This document shows positions 33,185 through 44,236 of a stretch of DNA of 64,000 nt, piece by piece; the first letter of the stretch is position 1; each line of letters opens with the position of its first letter. The notes beneath the pieces were generated by a model that did not search any database, was not told where the DNA came from, and saw only the letters and a program-made list of their open reading frames with translations. The position numbers were made by a program, and so were the translations under genes. Origin of the DNA: Echria macrotheca (Eukaryota; Ascomycota; Sordariomycetes; Sordariales; Schizotheciaceae); assembly GCA_030411725.1 (NCBI GenBank), contig MU839846.1, forward strand, positions 310,001-374,000, in the 5' to 3' direction.

Positions 33185-35205
33185 TTATCGCCGCCGCTGC
33201 TGCTGCGCAATTGCCGGAGACGGCTGGTTGATAGCAGTGTTGTACGTCGGAGAAGGCATCGACCCATCCATCATAGTCTTGCGGCGCTTAGGGTCCATGC
33301 CCATGCCGCCACCGCTCGTCGGCCTGTCATCCTCATCATCCCGGCTCCGCTTCAGACTGCCCGAACTTCCGTTCATGACTGGCTGCTGCGAGGCATATCC
33401 ATTATGCATCGAGCTCATGTCCGTCTGGCTAGGATACACGTCGTTGCCTTGCCCACCATTAGTGGCACCACGGTCATTAGTCATGACGCTATACAGACTG
33501 CTCGACTGCTGTCCGACCCTTGGTGGAGGCGTGTGATACCCTTGCTGAGAGTAATACGGCTGGGGGGCTGCCGCGGTCCGGGGTGTCGCCCGGCCGGAGC
33601 CTGCTTGATGGGGTGATCCCGACAGCTCTGGCGACAGATGCGCGTGGTCGTTTGCCATGGGCTGCACAGGGGGGGCAGAGTAGTTGTAAGGACCACGGTT
33701 CGCATCATACGTGCTGCTATCATGCGTATACTCGGGATCGTGTTCGGGCTCGTCATCGACACTCGGGGCGGGATTCTGAGCGGGGTCGCTCTGCTGGCCC
33801 GAGTGCATCAGGCCGTTTGGAGGCTTGCTGTCCGTCTGATCGCTGCCGCTTCCAGCCGGCCGGGTCGAGGGCGGTCCCATTTCGCTCTTAACATAGCCGC
33901 TTTGGCTGTACAATGACCGATCCTGCGGCGGAGGGTTTGATGACTGGTAAGGAGAAGGCTGGGACGGCGGCGCCTGGTACATCTGCCGCGAGCTGTCATA
34001 CGACTGCGTCACAGGCGGATAGCTCTGCATGCTCTGTATCGTTGATCCAGGAGGAGTGGTGGCTGGTGTGTTGGGAAGCGACCGCGCGTTGCTCAGCTGA
34101 GTATCGATCGAGATTGGGTTCGTCCCCTGTGTGCTGCTCATGCCCTGCTGGCCCCATTGGAAGTTGTCCGAAGCACCCATGCTTCCCATCACGCTGGATG
34201 CGCTGGTTGGCGGCGTCGGGAAGGTATGCGCTCGGTCAAGCGAAGGACGATTCATCGTCTGATGGGACGGTAGCGGTTGATGCGGCCCTGGCAAGGGCAT
34301 CGGATGATGATGATGCCCGTGAGCTGGAGTACTTTGGAGAGCGGGCAACCCCGGCGCGGGATGACCATTTCTCATCTGGTTCGTCTCCTGCTTCCGGCGC
34401 TGCTCAGCCGCGACCGCCATCACTTGGCTTGTGCGCGTCTGATTCGTCGGGTGGTAAAGGAGGGCTCCGATATTATGAACGAAGAGAGGATACAACAATT
34501 CTGTGATTTTCTCCTTGTTTGCAAAATCAAGAGCGCGGTCAAACGGAATCCTGCCGTCCAGTCAGCACAGCTCCGTCCACGTGATCGGCAGACTTACCAA
34601 ACGCCTTTAAGATGCATCGGGCCGATTTTGACAACATGGCGAACCTTTTCGCTCTTCAAGATACCGTCTCGCCGTCCTCGCGTCATACCGGCCACGTTTA
34701 GCAGCTTGGTGCCGTTTATCATGTGGTTATCTGCACCGGCTTATCAGCATATGCACCGTGATATAGGAGCAAGCATCGTACCTTCACGGCGTGCAACGCA
34801 GATACCCCTTGCCTCGACCTGGAAGCACAGGCTGCCCTCGTCTTCCCAGAGCGTCGCTGTGACGCGGGGTTTCATCCCAGGCGGCGCTACCTGTCCTGTT
34901 GTATCGAAGCCCGGTTGGTACGAGTTGGGTGCCATTCCCGGCTGGCTCCCAACGCCTGGAAGCGGGAGAACCGGCTGCCCAGTCGCCATGGGATTAGACA
35001 CACCTTGCGGCCCTGTTGGAGGCGACGTGAGGCCACCTGCGTAACTGTACTGCTGGCCATAGTGAGCGGTTTGATATTGGGACGGGCCAGGCTGCAGCAG
35101 AGTCGGTTGAGGGTGAGGATAGTGGGAGGTGACGGTTTGCGGCGGTGGTGCCGGACCAGTGGACATCTGCTGCTGGTAGTACATGTCAGGGCCTGCAGTG
35201 TTCAT
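33185..35205 (-). CDS. stuA: APSES transcription factor StuA/ASM-1
   Basis: Exons 35205-34782, 34730-34598 and 34550-33185; introns of 51 and 47 nt interrupt the DNA-binding domain in phases 1 and 2, giving 640 residues from MNTAGPDMYY. The APSES domain (about 112-220) reads KPRVTATLWEDEGSLCFQVE, NHMINGTKLLNVAGMTRGRR, HLKGVWIPFDRALDFANKE and YPLFVHNIGALLYHP, essentially the StuA/ASM-1 consensus. The C-terminal two thirds are Gln/Pro/Ser-rich, with a basic cluster near the end (KRSRDD, then DPKRRKTM) serving as nuclear signal. StuA factors control conidiophore, perithecium and ascospore development. The start is uncertain: the frame stays open and protein-like for about 160 codons upstream without an ATG (see findings). 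A very large gene-free upstream region suggests complex control. Confidence 0.93.
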
Positions 35206-35697
35206 CGCTGGATACAGATCGTAACCCGCCGAGTGCGGTCCCGATATCCCGGTGCCCGGAGGAAAATTAGGCGAAAGGGTCCCGGGAGTCTTGGGACCGT
35301 TCGATGAGGTGGCCGAAGTAAACGACGAATGCGAACCGGCGTGCGAGTTGGCTGTCGACGATACCGAGCCGACCCGGGGCGATGAGCCACTTGATGAATA
35401 TTCACGTTGGGGCGGCGGATACGGCAGCGATGGCAACCTCTCTGCGTACAGGGGACGTTGGTTGTCGTTATAGTAACCAACGTCGGTCTGCCCCCGGGTT
35501 TGCGCTTGCGAAATCGACGGGAGATCCAGCTTTTCGGTGTTTACCACTGACCGTGGTACGCTCGGCTGTTCCGCTTGCGAATTGCGCTTGTTTGTCGACT
35601 GTGTTGTTGTTGCAGTCTTCTGGTAGAAACGACAGGAGATTCTCGGGATGCTCTGGTCGTCAAAGTCTTTGGTTGATCGTCGAGGTATGCTCTTCTA
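35206..35697 (-). other. open frame upstream of stuA, possible N-terminal extension or upstream exon
   Basis: In the stuA frame there is no stop from 35205 back to a TAG at about 35693-35695, yet no ATG. The nearer part is protein-like (PLYAERLPSLPYPPPQREYS, then SSTANSHAGSHSSFTS) with Pro/Ser content like the rest of StuA. Either it is translated from an ATG in an unseen upstream exon, or it is leader sequence. Confidence 0.5.
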
Positions 35698-37999
35698 ACC
35701 TTGTACCATACGAGACGGACGGGCTTCGTTCGTGGTCAGCGTGTCTGAGCGCGAAGCTGTACTGAAGGGTCTGGTGATTCGACGGCTTTGAAATCGTGCG
35801 ACCGTGACGGCGGGTATGGATATGGCGAGTGGGGTGGCGTCCCGTCCGGATGCCTCGCCCTCAGAGTGCGTTTTCTACGCTCTCTAGACCCTCCTGTCCC
35901 ACCCTTTCGATACCGAGCTCTTCCAGTCGAGGCAGCTTCCACGAGCTATCGAGCCCGAGGTTCTAGTTATTAAAGGCTCGGGCGACGTACTCGGAGCTAC
36001 AAATAGTTTGACTAGATTAGCCAAGAGCTAAGACTTGTCGCGCACGCAAGCAAGACAAGGGCAATTAGGTGTTAGGTGCAGATGGCGAGAAAAAAATAGC
36101 CCAGGAGAACGCATTTGCGTGGCAGCCGCGACAAGCCGTACCTTTTTCCTCAACACTCTTCTCTCTCTCTCTCAAGAGAAATTCGGAAGGGCGGTAGGAT
36201 CGAGTGCGGTGAGGAGGGAGAAGGGAAACAAGGAGCAGATGGGAGGCGCCTGCATTTACGTGGTGGTGAGCAGGAAGGGGGGGGGGCAGGTCGAGATGGC
36301 TGAACGGCGAGAAAACAGACCCCCCTGGCTCTCTTCCTCTGCGCGGCCAGCGGGGGGGGCAAACCCTTGTTCGCCAGCATGTCCAGCCATTCAAGGGCAA
36401 GAAAACAATGTTATTGCCAAATTTGTCCTAGCGCCACCAGGAAAACAGAACATAAAGTGAAAAAGATAAGCGTCCAGACCCAGAATGAAATTTGCACAAC
36501 TCTGTACGCATGCAAGAAATTCACGAAACTTTACCTTGCAATCATGTTCAATGGGCCGATCAAGAGCGGAGTGTGTGGAATTGTTGTTATACTGGTATTC
36601 TCTTCCTTTCAATTGATTCTATTTATCGTGAGAAAAGCGTGGGGACGCAAGTCGCTTGCTTGCTGGGCCGGAGGTGCGAAGGACGGCCCAAGCTCAGTTG
36701 GGGCTAGGGTGGTTTGCTGTCCGGGGCCTTGCTCGACCGGGATCGACTGGCGAGAAACCTAACTGAGAGAGGTTGGGGACCAAGTGGGGAGGGGGAGGGG
36801 CGTGTGTCTACCTCGAAGTGTAAGTGGTGGTGGTGGAACCGCGACCCAGGCCGACTCCAGAGGCCGCAAGGCCGGGGAGGTGTGAGGCCAAAACCACCCA
36901 ACTCCTATCTGGGGTAGCCTGCCAGGTAGCACCAGGCTAGTTTACTTCTCTGGACGGGGGGTTCAGGACCTTCGTAAGCCCTCGGTTAGGACAGAAACCA
37001 GGGCACTTCAGCGTGTCTCGTTCACAAACCAGCCATTATTATCACACGGAAGCCGTTAGTAAAAAAAGAAAAAGGCTCGGGCATGGAGCATTGCGAGTCC
37101 CCGAAGAAAAATGGCGAGACTCCTCGATGCCTCAGCACTGCCCTCCATTCACTCATTTCTCTTCTTCGATAACATCCTCTTACTTTCCTAGCTAGCTCCG
37201 CATTTCGTGCAGTCTTCCTCGCACATTCTGCATAGAGACCTTGATCCAGTTTCGTCGAGAATTCAGAGCTCTCAGCAACGGGAAACACCGCGCAGCCACC
37301 CCGTTCGAGGTCGCTATCCATACACTCCCGGGACACTGTGCGAGCCGGACAAGCGAACGTCAACGCAACAGGAGAAGCAGATGCTGAAGGCTGCAGCAGC
37401 GCAAGGACATCTCTCCTCCTGACGTCAATGAATTGAGTCGGTCGACGAACTGTTGCCAACGCGCACATGTGACAGAAAGTAGCCAGGACCAGCTGCTGTT
37501 CTTCACAGCACTCCAAGACTCAACATCAAGATGAAAACCGAGGAGAGCTAGCACAGTGCCTGCTAGCGAAGCAAGATTGTCATCTCGAATGCTCGGACGA
37601 ATCACGAACGGGAGGGCGGAGCGGCGTAGGCTAGTGATCCCTGCAGGTCTCGAGAAGAATTTTGCAGACGCGGACAAGTCCGCCAGAGCAGCCATTCGGC
37701 ACGAAAGCTGGATGCATTGTTGCACAAATCGCATCCTGGTTGACACTCATGCGGAAGGAGATACGGCAACCGCCTGTCTGCGAGGACTCGGTGAACAACT
37801 ACCGATGATTGCTGCTGTAGCCGGCGTTCGAGAACAGCGAGCCGTTATCGGGCCACGGGGCCCACCTCGGCGAACTCGGGTATCAAGCCAGAGACAGGTC
37901 ATCAAGCTGCGTTATTACTCCAGGCCCGCAGCAGATGAGAGAGGCTTGGTTCTCGACGGTTTCTGTCCTGCCGCCATCACACCCGATTGTTGTGTGATG

Positions 38000-38021
38000 C
38001 CGGCGCTGATATCAGCGCCGG
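38000..38021. promoter_or_regulatory. perfect 22-bp palindrome in the stuA upstream region
   Basis: Half-site CCGGCGCTGAT followed directly by its exact complement, with no spacer. A dimeric regulator site is possible; no factor is known to me for it. Confidence 0.4.
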
Positions 38022-41000
38022 AAGTGCGCGGGAAGGACCTAGCCCAGCCCGCCCGCAATCGCGAGGATGGGGGAGGGGGGTTGAAGAGTGGGTGGGATGG
38101 GACACAAGGTGAGCCGCTCTCCATGGTTCATTACTGGCGATTTTTCGTCTTCTTGCCAGTCCCTCAACTCGGGTTGAGCCACGTCGATTTTCGCCCAGCG
38201 CTTTCTGCTCGAATCAGCCGCCGGCAACAGCTCGGGCCCTTTCCTGGTCCGGGCTCCCAGAATTTCCTGAGTGAGAGGTGATTTGCATCGATTGACACAG
38301 TCGAGTTATCCGCGCGCCAGTCGGTCGCTGCTTCCCGACCTTCCTTGCACTCCCATCGGCGAAGCAGAGCAACTCGCAACTCCCGCTGCTTGTTCGAGGC
38401 AGGTAACCTGTGCCGTAACGGGGCCTCCAGCCTTGCTGGTCGAGCTGTCCAACCAACCTCGTGCCACTCCGTACGCTCTATCGGATCCTACACTGTCTGT
38501 TACCCGCGCTGGCGCGTGGTGGAAGCCCGTTGAACCATCCATGGTCGACCCAATCCTACACAGTCCTGAGAGTTGTCCGAATTTTTTTTTGCAACTAGAG
38601 TCCTCTCCTACTCGCTACACCCTCGTGCCCCTTCTCTCAACTCCATCGCGGTCCGGCTCGTTCAAACGAGCAGCTACTCAGACCTCGCCATGACAGCCGA
38701 CGAATAGGCGCTACGCGGCGTCCTATCGCGATTGCCGGGTCATATCGCCTCTTTTATTGTGTCGGATTGTTGGGAAGCGCCTTAATATGGAAAATAGTGG
38801 CGTCTTGGGGGCCCCCTCCGGGGGTGTGTCCAGCGACACTGTCTTGGCGCGGTTATCCACGCACGCCCTCCAAGACACGGGCCATCGACTTCTGCGAGGG
38901 GCTCCGAGCTAGACCCCATTGGGACTCCTCTTCGCGTGGTTTCTGTTGGTCATGGAAGGAGGGACGTGGGAGGGTGCGAACCAACGACGAGCGGGGCAGA
39001 TGGCCAGAGGAATTTAGCCAACGCCACCAACATCGACGGCCATCACTATCGTCAATGATTGAGTATCATGGTCCATTCTGAACCACATAAGAATCGTATG
39101 TACTCTGCATCTACAGCTGTCGTCCGTCGGCGAGGCTGCGCGATTGTGGATTTCACTACCAGGAACAGGCGAAAGGTTACCTTGCTCCGGCCCCCTTTTT
39201 GCATGCAAGCAACGTGGATGGGAAACATTGAAACGCCAACGTTGTTTGCGCCCGAGGCTTCGCCCTCGACGGGTTGATTTTAGGAGTATTGTTGCCCCTA
39301 TCAGGATTTCCGTGTTGCTCTCGGACGACTGTTTTGTGCGATTTTTGCCGCTCGTGTGTGCGTCTGTGGCCGAACGAGCCGTTCATCGGAGACAAGCAAA
39401 GCTCGAGAGCTCGGGGGCCAGAGCTCCAGTCAAGACGGCGGCCAATGCATGCGACACGGCCGCTCAGTCAGGGTCGGCGCTGCAAGGTGCAGCCAGCACC
39501 GCATCCCACCACTGCGTCTGCATATGTACGGCAAACTGGTGGTGTCTCCGTATGTGGTGCGCAATTCCGCAAGCCAGTCGAGACTGGAATGTGCGCGCAA
39601 TCGTCCGAACGGCGGCGGCGGCCTTTCGGTCCCGGTGCGTCGAACTCCACGCAAGGCCTCGGCAACCAAAATGGCGGCGTTCCCCGCACAGTCGAGCGGG
39701 AAGGGCCTGCAAATATCTGCCCTAGTGTACGTAGTCAATTGAAACGATGTAGGAGCTTGGGGCACTTTGGGAAACAAGAAACCAACAACTACATATGTAA
39801 ACTAAACTTTTGCGTCGTTGTTTCCAACAACATGCAAAGGTGATCCGCCCGACTGAAACAGACGGCCAGAATGGGGAAAGGGGGGTGTGACAACATTAGT
39901 CCCGCAACTGAAGCCGGTACCCCGTCATGGGCCGTGAGCAGCAGCACGCAAGCAACGAACAAGCCGCAAAACTCCGACTACTCTAACCGTCTCCTGCAAA
40001 TGCGAGATGGATGCAAAAAGCCAGACCGAGAAACAAAGCTGGCGCGGTACGACGCCGACCATTACATGAACCCACGGGAACTGGACGTCAAGCTCGAGTT
40101 TGGTTTCGTCTGTACGCCACTGCAGCGGCGACTTCCACCTTCTGGTGGGCGGATTCACACTGATTAAAGCCTGATGACGACTTCACGCTGACGAGACGGT
40201 TATGTCAGGTCTTGTAACTGCTAGTTGCAGACATGTGACCCGGCTGTAGGCACAGGAACGATATCAGACTCGCCTCTCCATGCAAATAACTTCAGCCCAT
40301 CCGGGCCGGATACTGTCGGTCATGACGCTATCCTGCGAGAAATACACACCGGGCCAGTCCGGAGTGCACACGCGGGGATCCAAAGCAGCCCGAAGACCCG
40401 ACAAGCACAATCGGCTTCGGCGGGCCCCATTGCGGACGGACCACCTCGAGCTTGACAAAACCAGCACCTATTCGCCATCGTCCCGCAGCCGGTCGGCTTT
40501 TGTTGCTTCCACAGAAATGTCTCGAGAAAATCCAATCGACATTCGTCGGCGTAGACCACGTGATCTAAAGCTTGTACCACCACACACAGACTCTTGATCA
40601 GTTGCTGACCTGTGGCACGGCAGTGTCGACTTTTCGATGTCGAGGGTGGGGGCCAGCAGCTGCGGGTGTGTGTCTGCTGCATGCATTCCGTGGAGGGGGT
40701 CAATTTTCGTGCCCCCTCCTCACAGTCGATAGGACAGACTGGTCGGTAGCTACGGCTCATGGCCCTATGCAAGATTCCGGCAGAGCCCCCCTGCAAATGC
40801 GTGCTGCAAATCTGAAGACAGCAGCAGAGCAACACCAATCTTCCCCACAGATGCCCACAGAACAAGGCTCGACCTTACGGAGCATTTGTCGAAACATTGC
40901 GTCTCAGGGGCGTCCAAGTCTGCTGGGCGGTCTGATCACGGCTGCTTCACTCAGGAGATGACAGACACGGTAACTATCGCACGGCACCGCTACAGCAGAT

Positions 41001-44000
41001 GCCTGGGCTCGGCACACACCCGGGGGGCCATCCCGTGGACTTTGTTCAGAGAGAGACTCCTCAACCAGCACCATTGGCCCAATCATTCAGGGATGACAAT
41101 CCCGATTCGCAGCCAAAGGGGGCCGGATCCGGAGAGCAACAACTGCCCACGGGCCATGAGAGAAAAGAGAGAACCTGAGCTGCTCGATAGGTAAGCGCAG
41201 CGATAAGCGACGCAACAAGTGCCGTCCAGCAACTGATCCGCAGGTTCATAGCGGCGCATCGCGGCCGCTTGTCAACGGTTTGCCGGGTGGTCTATGCCAG
41301 TCAACCGCTTCCGCCCTGTATCTCCAACAGACGCAACACCAATGGCCGCGCGAAGAGACAGCCCCTCGAAAGCCAGCTCCCTCTTGCAGCCGGCGTTCCG
41401 TGGGCTTTCTCGGGATGGTTCCACGTTTCCAGAAGGCGCCGACAATCGTTTTGTTCTCCCCGCAGTTGATTGGTACAGGTCTCGCGCCACCGACCACCAC
41501 GTCGCCAAGCCACGGTTTCGACGTCGTCCTCACATTCCTTCGCTCGAGTTAGCCAGCAACAACCAGTGCCAACCGGTGCTAGTTAGTTTTTTGTTTAGCC
41601 GGAGAGCAAGGGGCTTCGTTCTTCGGGAGCATGCACGACCCGAGACCCAACGAGAACCGGTCCCGACCCAGCTCGCAAGTCTGCCAACCATCGCGCATGG
41701 CCGGTCTCATCGGGAGGTCATGCCAGATACGCCTTGCAGGCAAATTACACGTCTTCTCCTGTCGCGATCTGGCAGCTGCATGGCAGCAAGATCCGGTTGT
41801 TTCAAGGCCTCAACTCTTTCTTCCTCAGGCCTCCGTGCAGCCCGTTGACCCAGCATGTCATGTGCGTAGCCGCAAGTGGACGAGGATGAGATGCAGTCAC
41901 TTGAGCCTCATACCCTCCGTTTATGCACGGCATTAAGATCAACAACCTAAGTGGGCGATTGCACATCATATCATGGCCTCACCTTGGACGCCATCCCTCT
42001 TGCTACGCAGATAAGGCTGCTCTACTAACGTTTCGCAGAAGCGGCCCGGTCACCCTCTTTCCGACTTTGATGGAGCGCAATCCAGGTCGCGGGGATCTCG
42101 TCTATGGACAAACACAAGGTTTGCATGGTTGGACCAACGGCTGTCCCGATTGCTCAGCCAGCCCATCGTCGAGAATAGCCATTTTCCGTTCCGGATGATA
42201 CCAGCGCAATCGAGCATCGCCCGCGACACCCTTTGTACACGCACGGCGCCCGGCTTGACCGAGCCTCCTGAGCCACCCACCCTAAGTTCCCTGCTCAGAC
42301 ACCCGTCACGACGACAGAAAAATGCGAGAGTCTGGAGGCGGTGGAGTTGAGCCCGGCGCGGATTGCTCCTAGCGCGATAAGATGGATGTTATATGTCTTG
42401 AATCAAACCACAGCGTCGGGACTTGGTTTTGGTCGTCAATCTACAGGACTGCGGGGTGCAGATGCTCCCATCGCATGCTATAAACCGGCGCTGCGAAAAT
42501 GGGTGGCGCGAAATGCCAGGCTGAAGCGCGCAGGGATCTTGGGTCGAGAAGGCTCAACACTTGCATGGGCAAATGCACAGCGGTTATGTGCTTGTGCGTC
42601 TGTAAGGCGCGGCCAATCAACAGGCTTCTTGGCAGCCATGGGCGGCGCCGAGATGGGGATTCGCAGTGTTTCAGCTTTTTGCTCTGTCGCTCCGCTTCCC
42701 CTCCCGCCGCGAACCCGTACCCCCTTCGGGCAGCGCCAGTGCTGCCGACGCGGCCACGTCTCCCAAAAGGCTCCGACGCCCATGTCTGGGGCTCACCGAA
42801 CTGAAGCCCCGGCGCGCCGGTGAGGGAGCATTCCATGGGATTGCTCGGGGGCCCGCGCCTCGTCACGCACATTAGCCTTCCCGTGATCGGCAATCTTTGG
42901 GACAGCGAGCTATTTGGGGATACCGTCTTCCCGGATAGGCACTCGAACGAAGGCCGGCGACGAAAAGCTCTCGCATCCCTTGATAAGCCGGCAAACATAT
43001 GCGAACGCCTCGTCGCGCCGGACGCCGATGGCGCCTTCTCTCTCAGCCTTCGGGCTGCAGTCACGACTGGGCGTCGCGATAACTGGCAGAGGGCGTCGGT
43101 AGAGCAGCAGAGTACGACCTGGAACTTGCTGTGTGTGGCCTGTGAAGGTGTCCGTTCGGGTTTGGCTTTATCTTCCCGCGCCAGCTTCTGGTGGGATGTG
43201 GTACGGCAAGTCGGCCAATCAGCGCGCACCACGTCGGCGAGCCCACACCACATCCAAGGCCTGGCGGCTCCCATCCATTGGGTTTTTCGTCCGACAGGAA
43301 ACGAGCTGACCTCGGGATCATCGTCACTCGTCATTGTCACAAGCATATCGTCCAATGGATCCGTGGTCGACTGAAGCGACTCCCATGGCCCATCTCGAAA
43401 CCTTTTTTCCCCCTAGTCACTTGATTTCCGTCAAGTGGGAGCTCTCAGCCTTCTTGGACCACTCGAGCCCTGGCGAGCCCAGGTCATGCAAATCATAGGC
43501 ACGGCGCCTTGATACACCCTCTTCTCTGGGCTCCCATTCGCCAGGCAAAACCTGCATGTGCGGACCGTTTTCCGCCTTACATGACAGCCAGGATCGAGTG
43601 GGTGGAGTGCTGTGAATGGTGGGGGAAGGCGGCCAGAGCAGTCCACAGTGCGGGCTGGCCGGCGGGCACCAAGGACATGGCTGGCGCCTGCCGGTTTGTC
43701 AGTGTTGTTCTTGTCGGTTCGAGGCTGGTTGCTCGCTGACCACCAGGCCGTTCTCCGCTCCCCAATGGCAGCTGCAGAACGACGGGTTCCCCCCAGATGC
43801 ACAACATCGTCTTCTTCGTCGAAAGGCTGGTTTATTAGCCAGTTTTGCCGTTCATCTCGACATAGTGGCCCGTGGCTGTCAGCCTGGGTCTGCTCCACGC
43901 CATCGAGCTGCCCGAACCCGTCTTTCAACTCAACGGCTGCAGCGTGTGCAGCGAAGGCCTGTTCTAGCTCCAATTGGCAACCTCGCAAGAGCGCGCTTAT

Positions 44001-44213
44001 CCATCCCGTGTGTCGGTTGAGAAGGCGACATCGTCGGTCGTATTCTGCGCGCAGCCGACATGGATCGTCCCTCTGTGGTGAAGCCAAGGGCTTCGCTGCC
44101 AGAGTCGGGCAGCGCGACGGGTACTTCCCCCGGTCAATGGTGTTCGCACTGTGAAGTTCCCAGAATGGTTTAGCGCCTGATTCACACCGCTACTTCGCGC
44201 CAACCCTAGAGCG

Positions 44214-44236
44214 ACCCCTCCCCGGTCGGGAGGGGT
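44214..44236. promoter_or_regulatory. inverted CCCCT/AGGGG hairpin
   Basis: ACCCCTCCC, a 5-bp spacer, then GGGAGGGGT. The halves contain CCCCT and AGGGG, the core of stress-response elements, as an inverted pair. Confidence 0.4.

Noticed and set aside
42441..43355. 304-codon frame on the - strand in the stuA upstream desert
   Set aside because: No recognisable domain, no clear start context and overlapping frames of similar length on the + strand. Composition is what GC-rich non-coding DNA gives.
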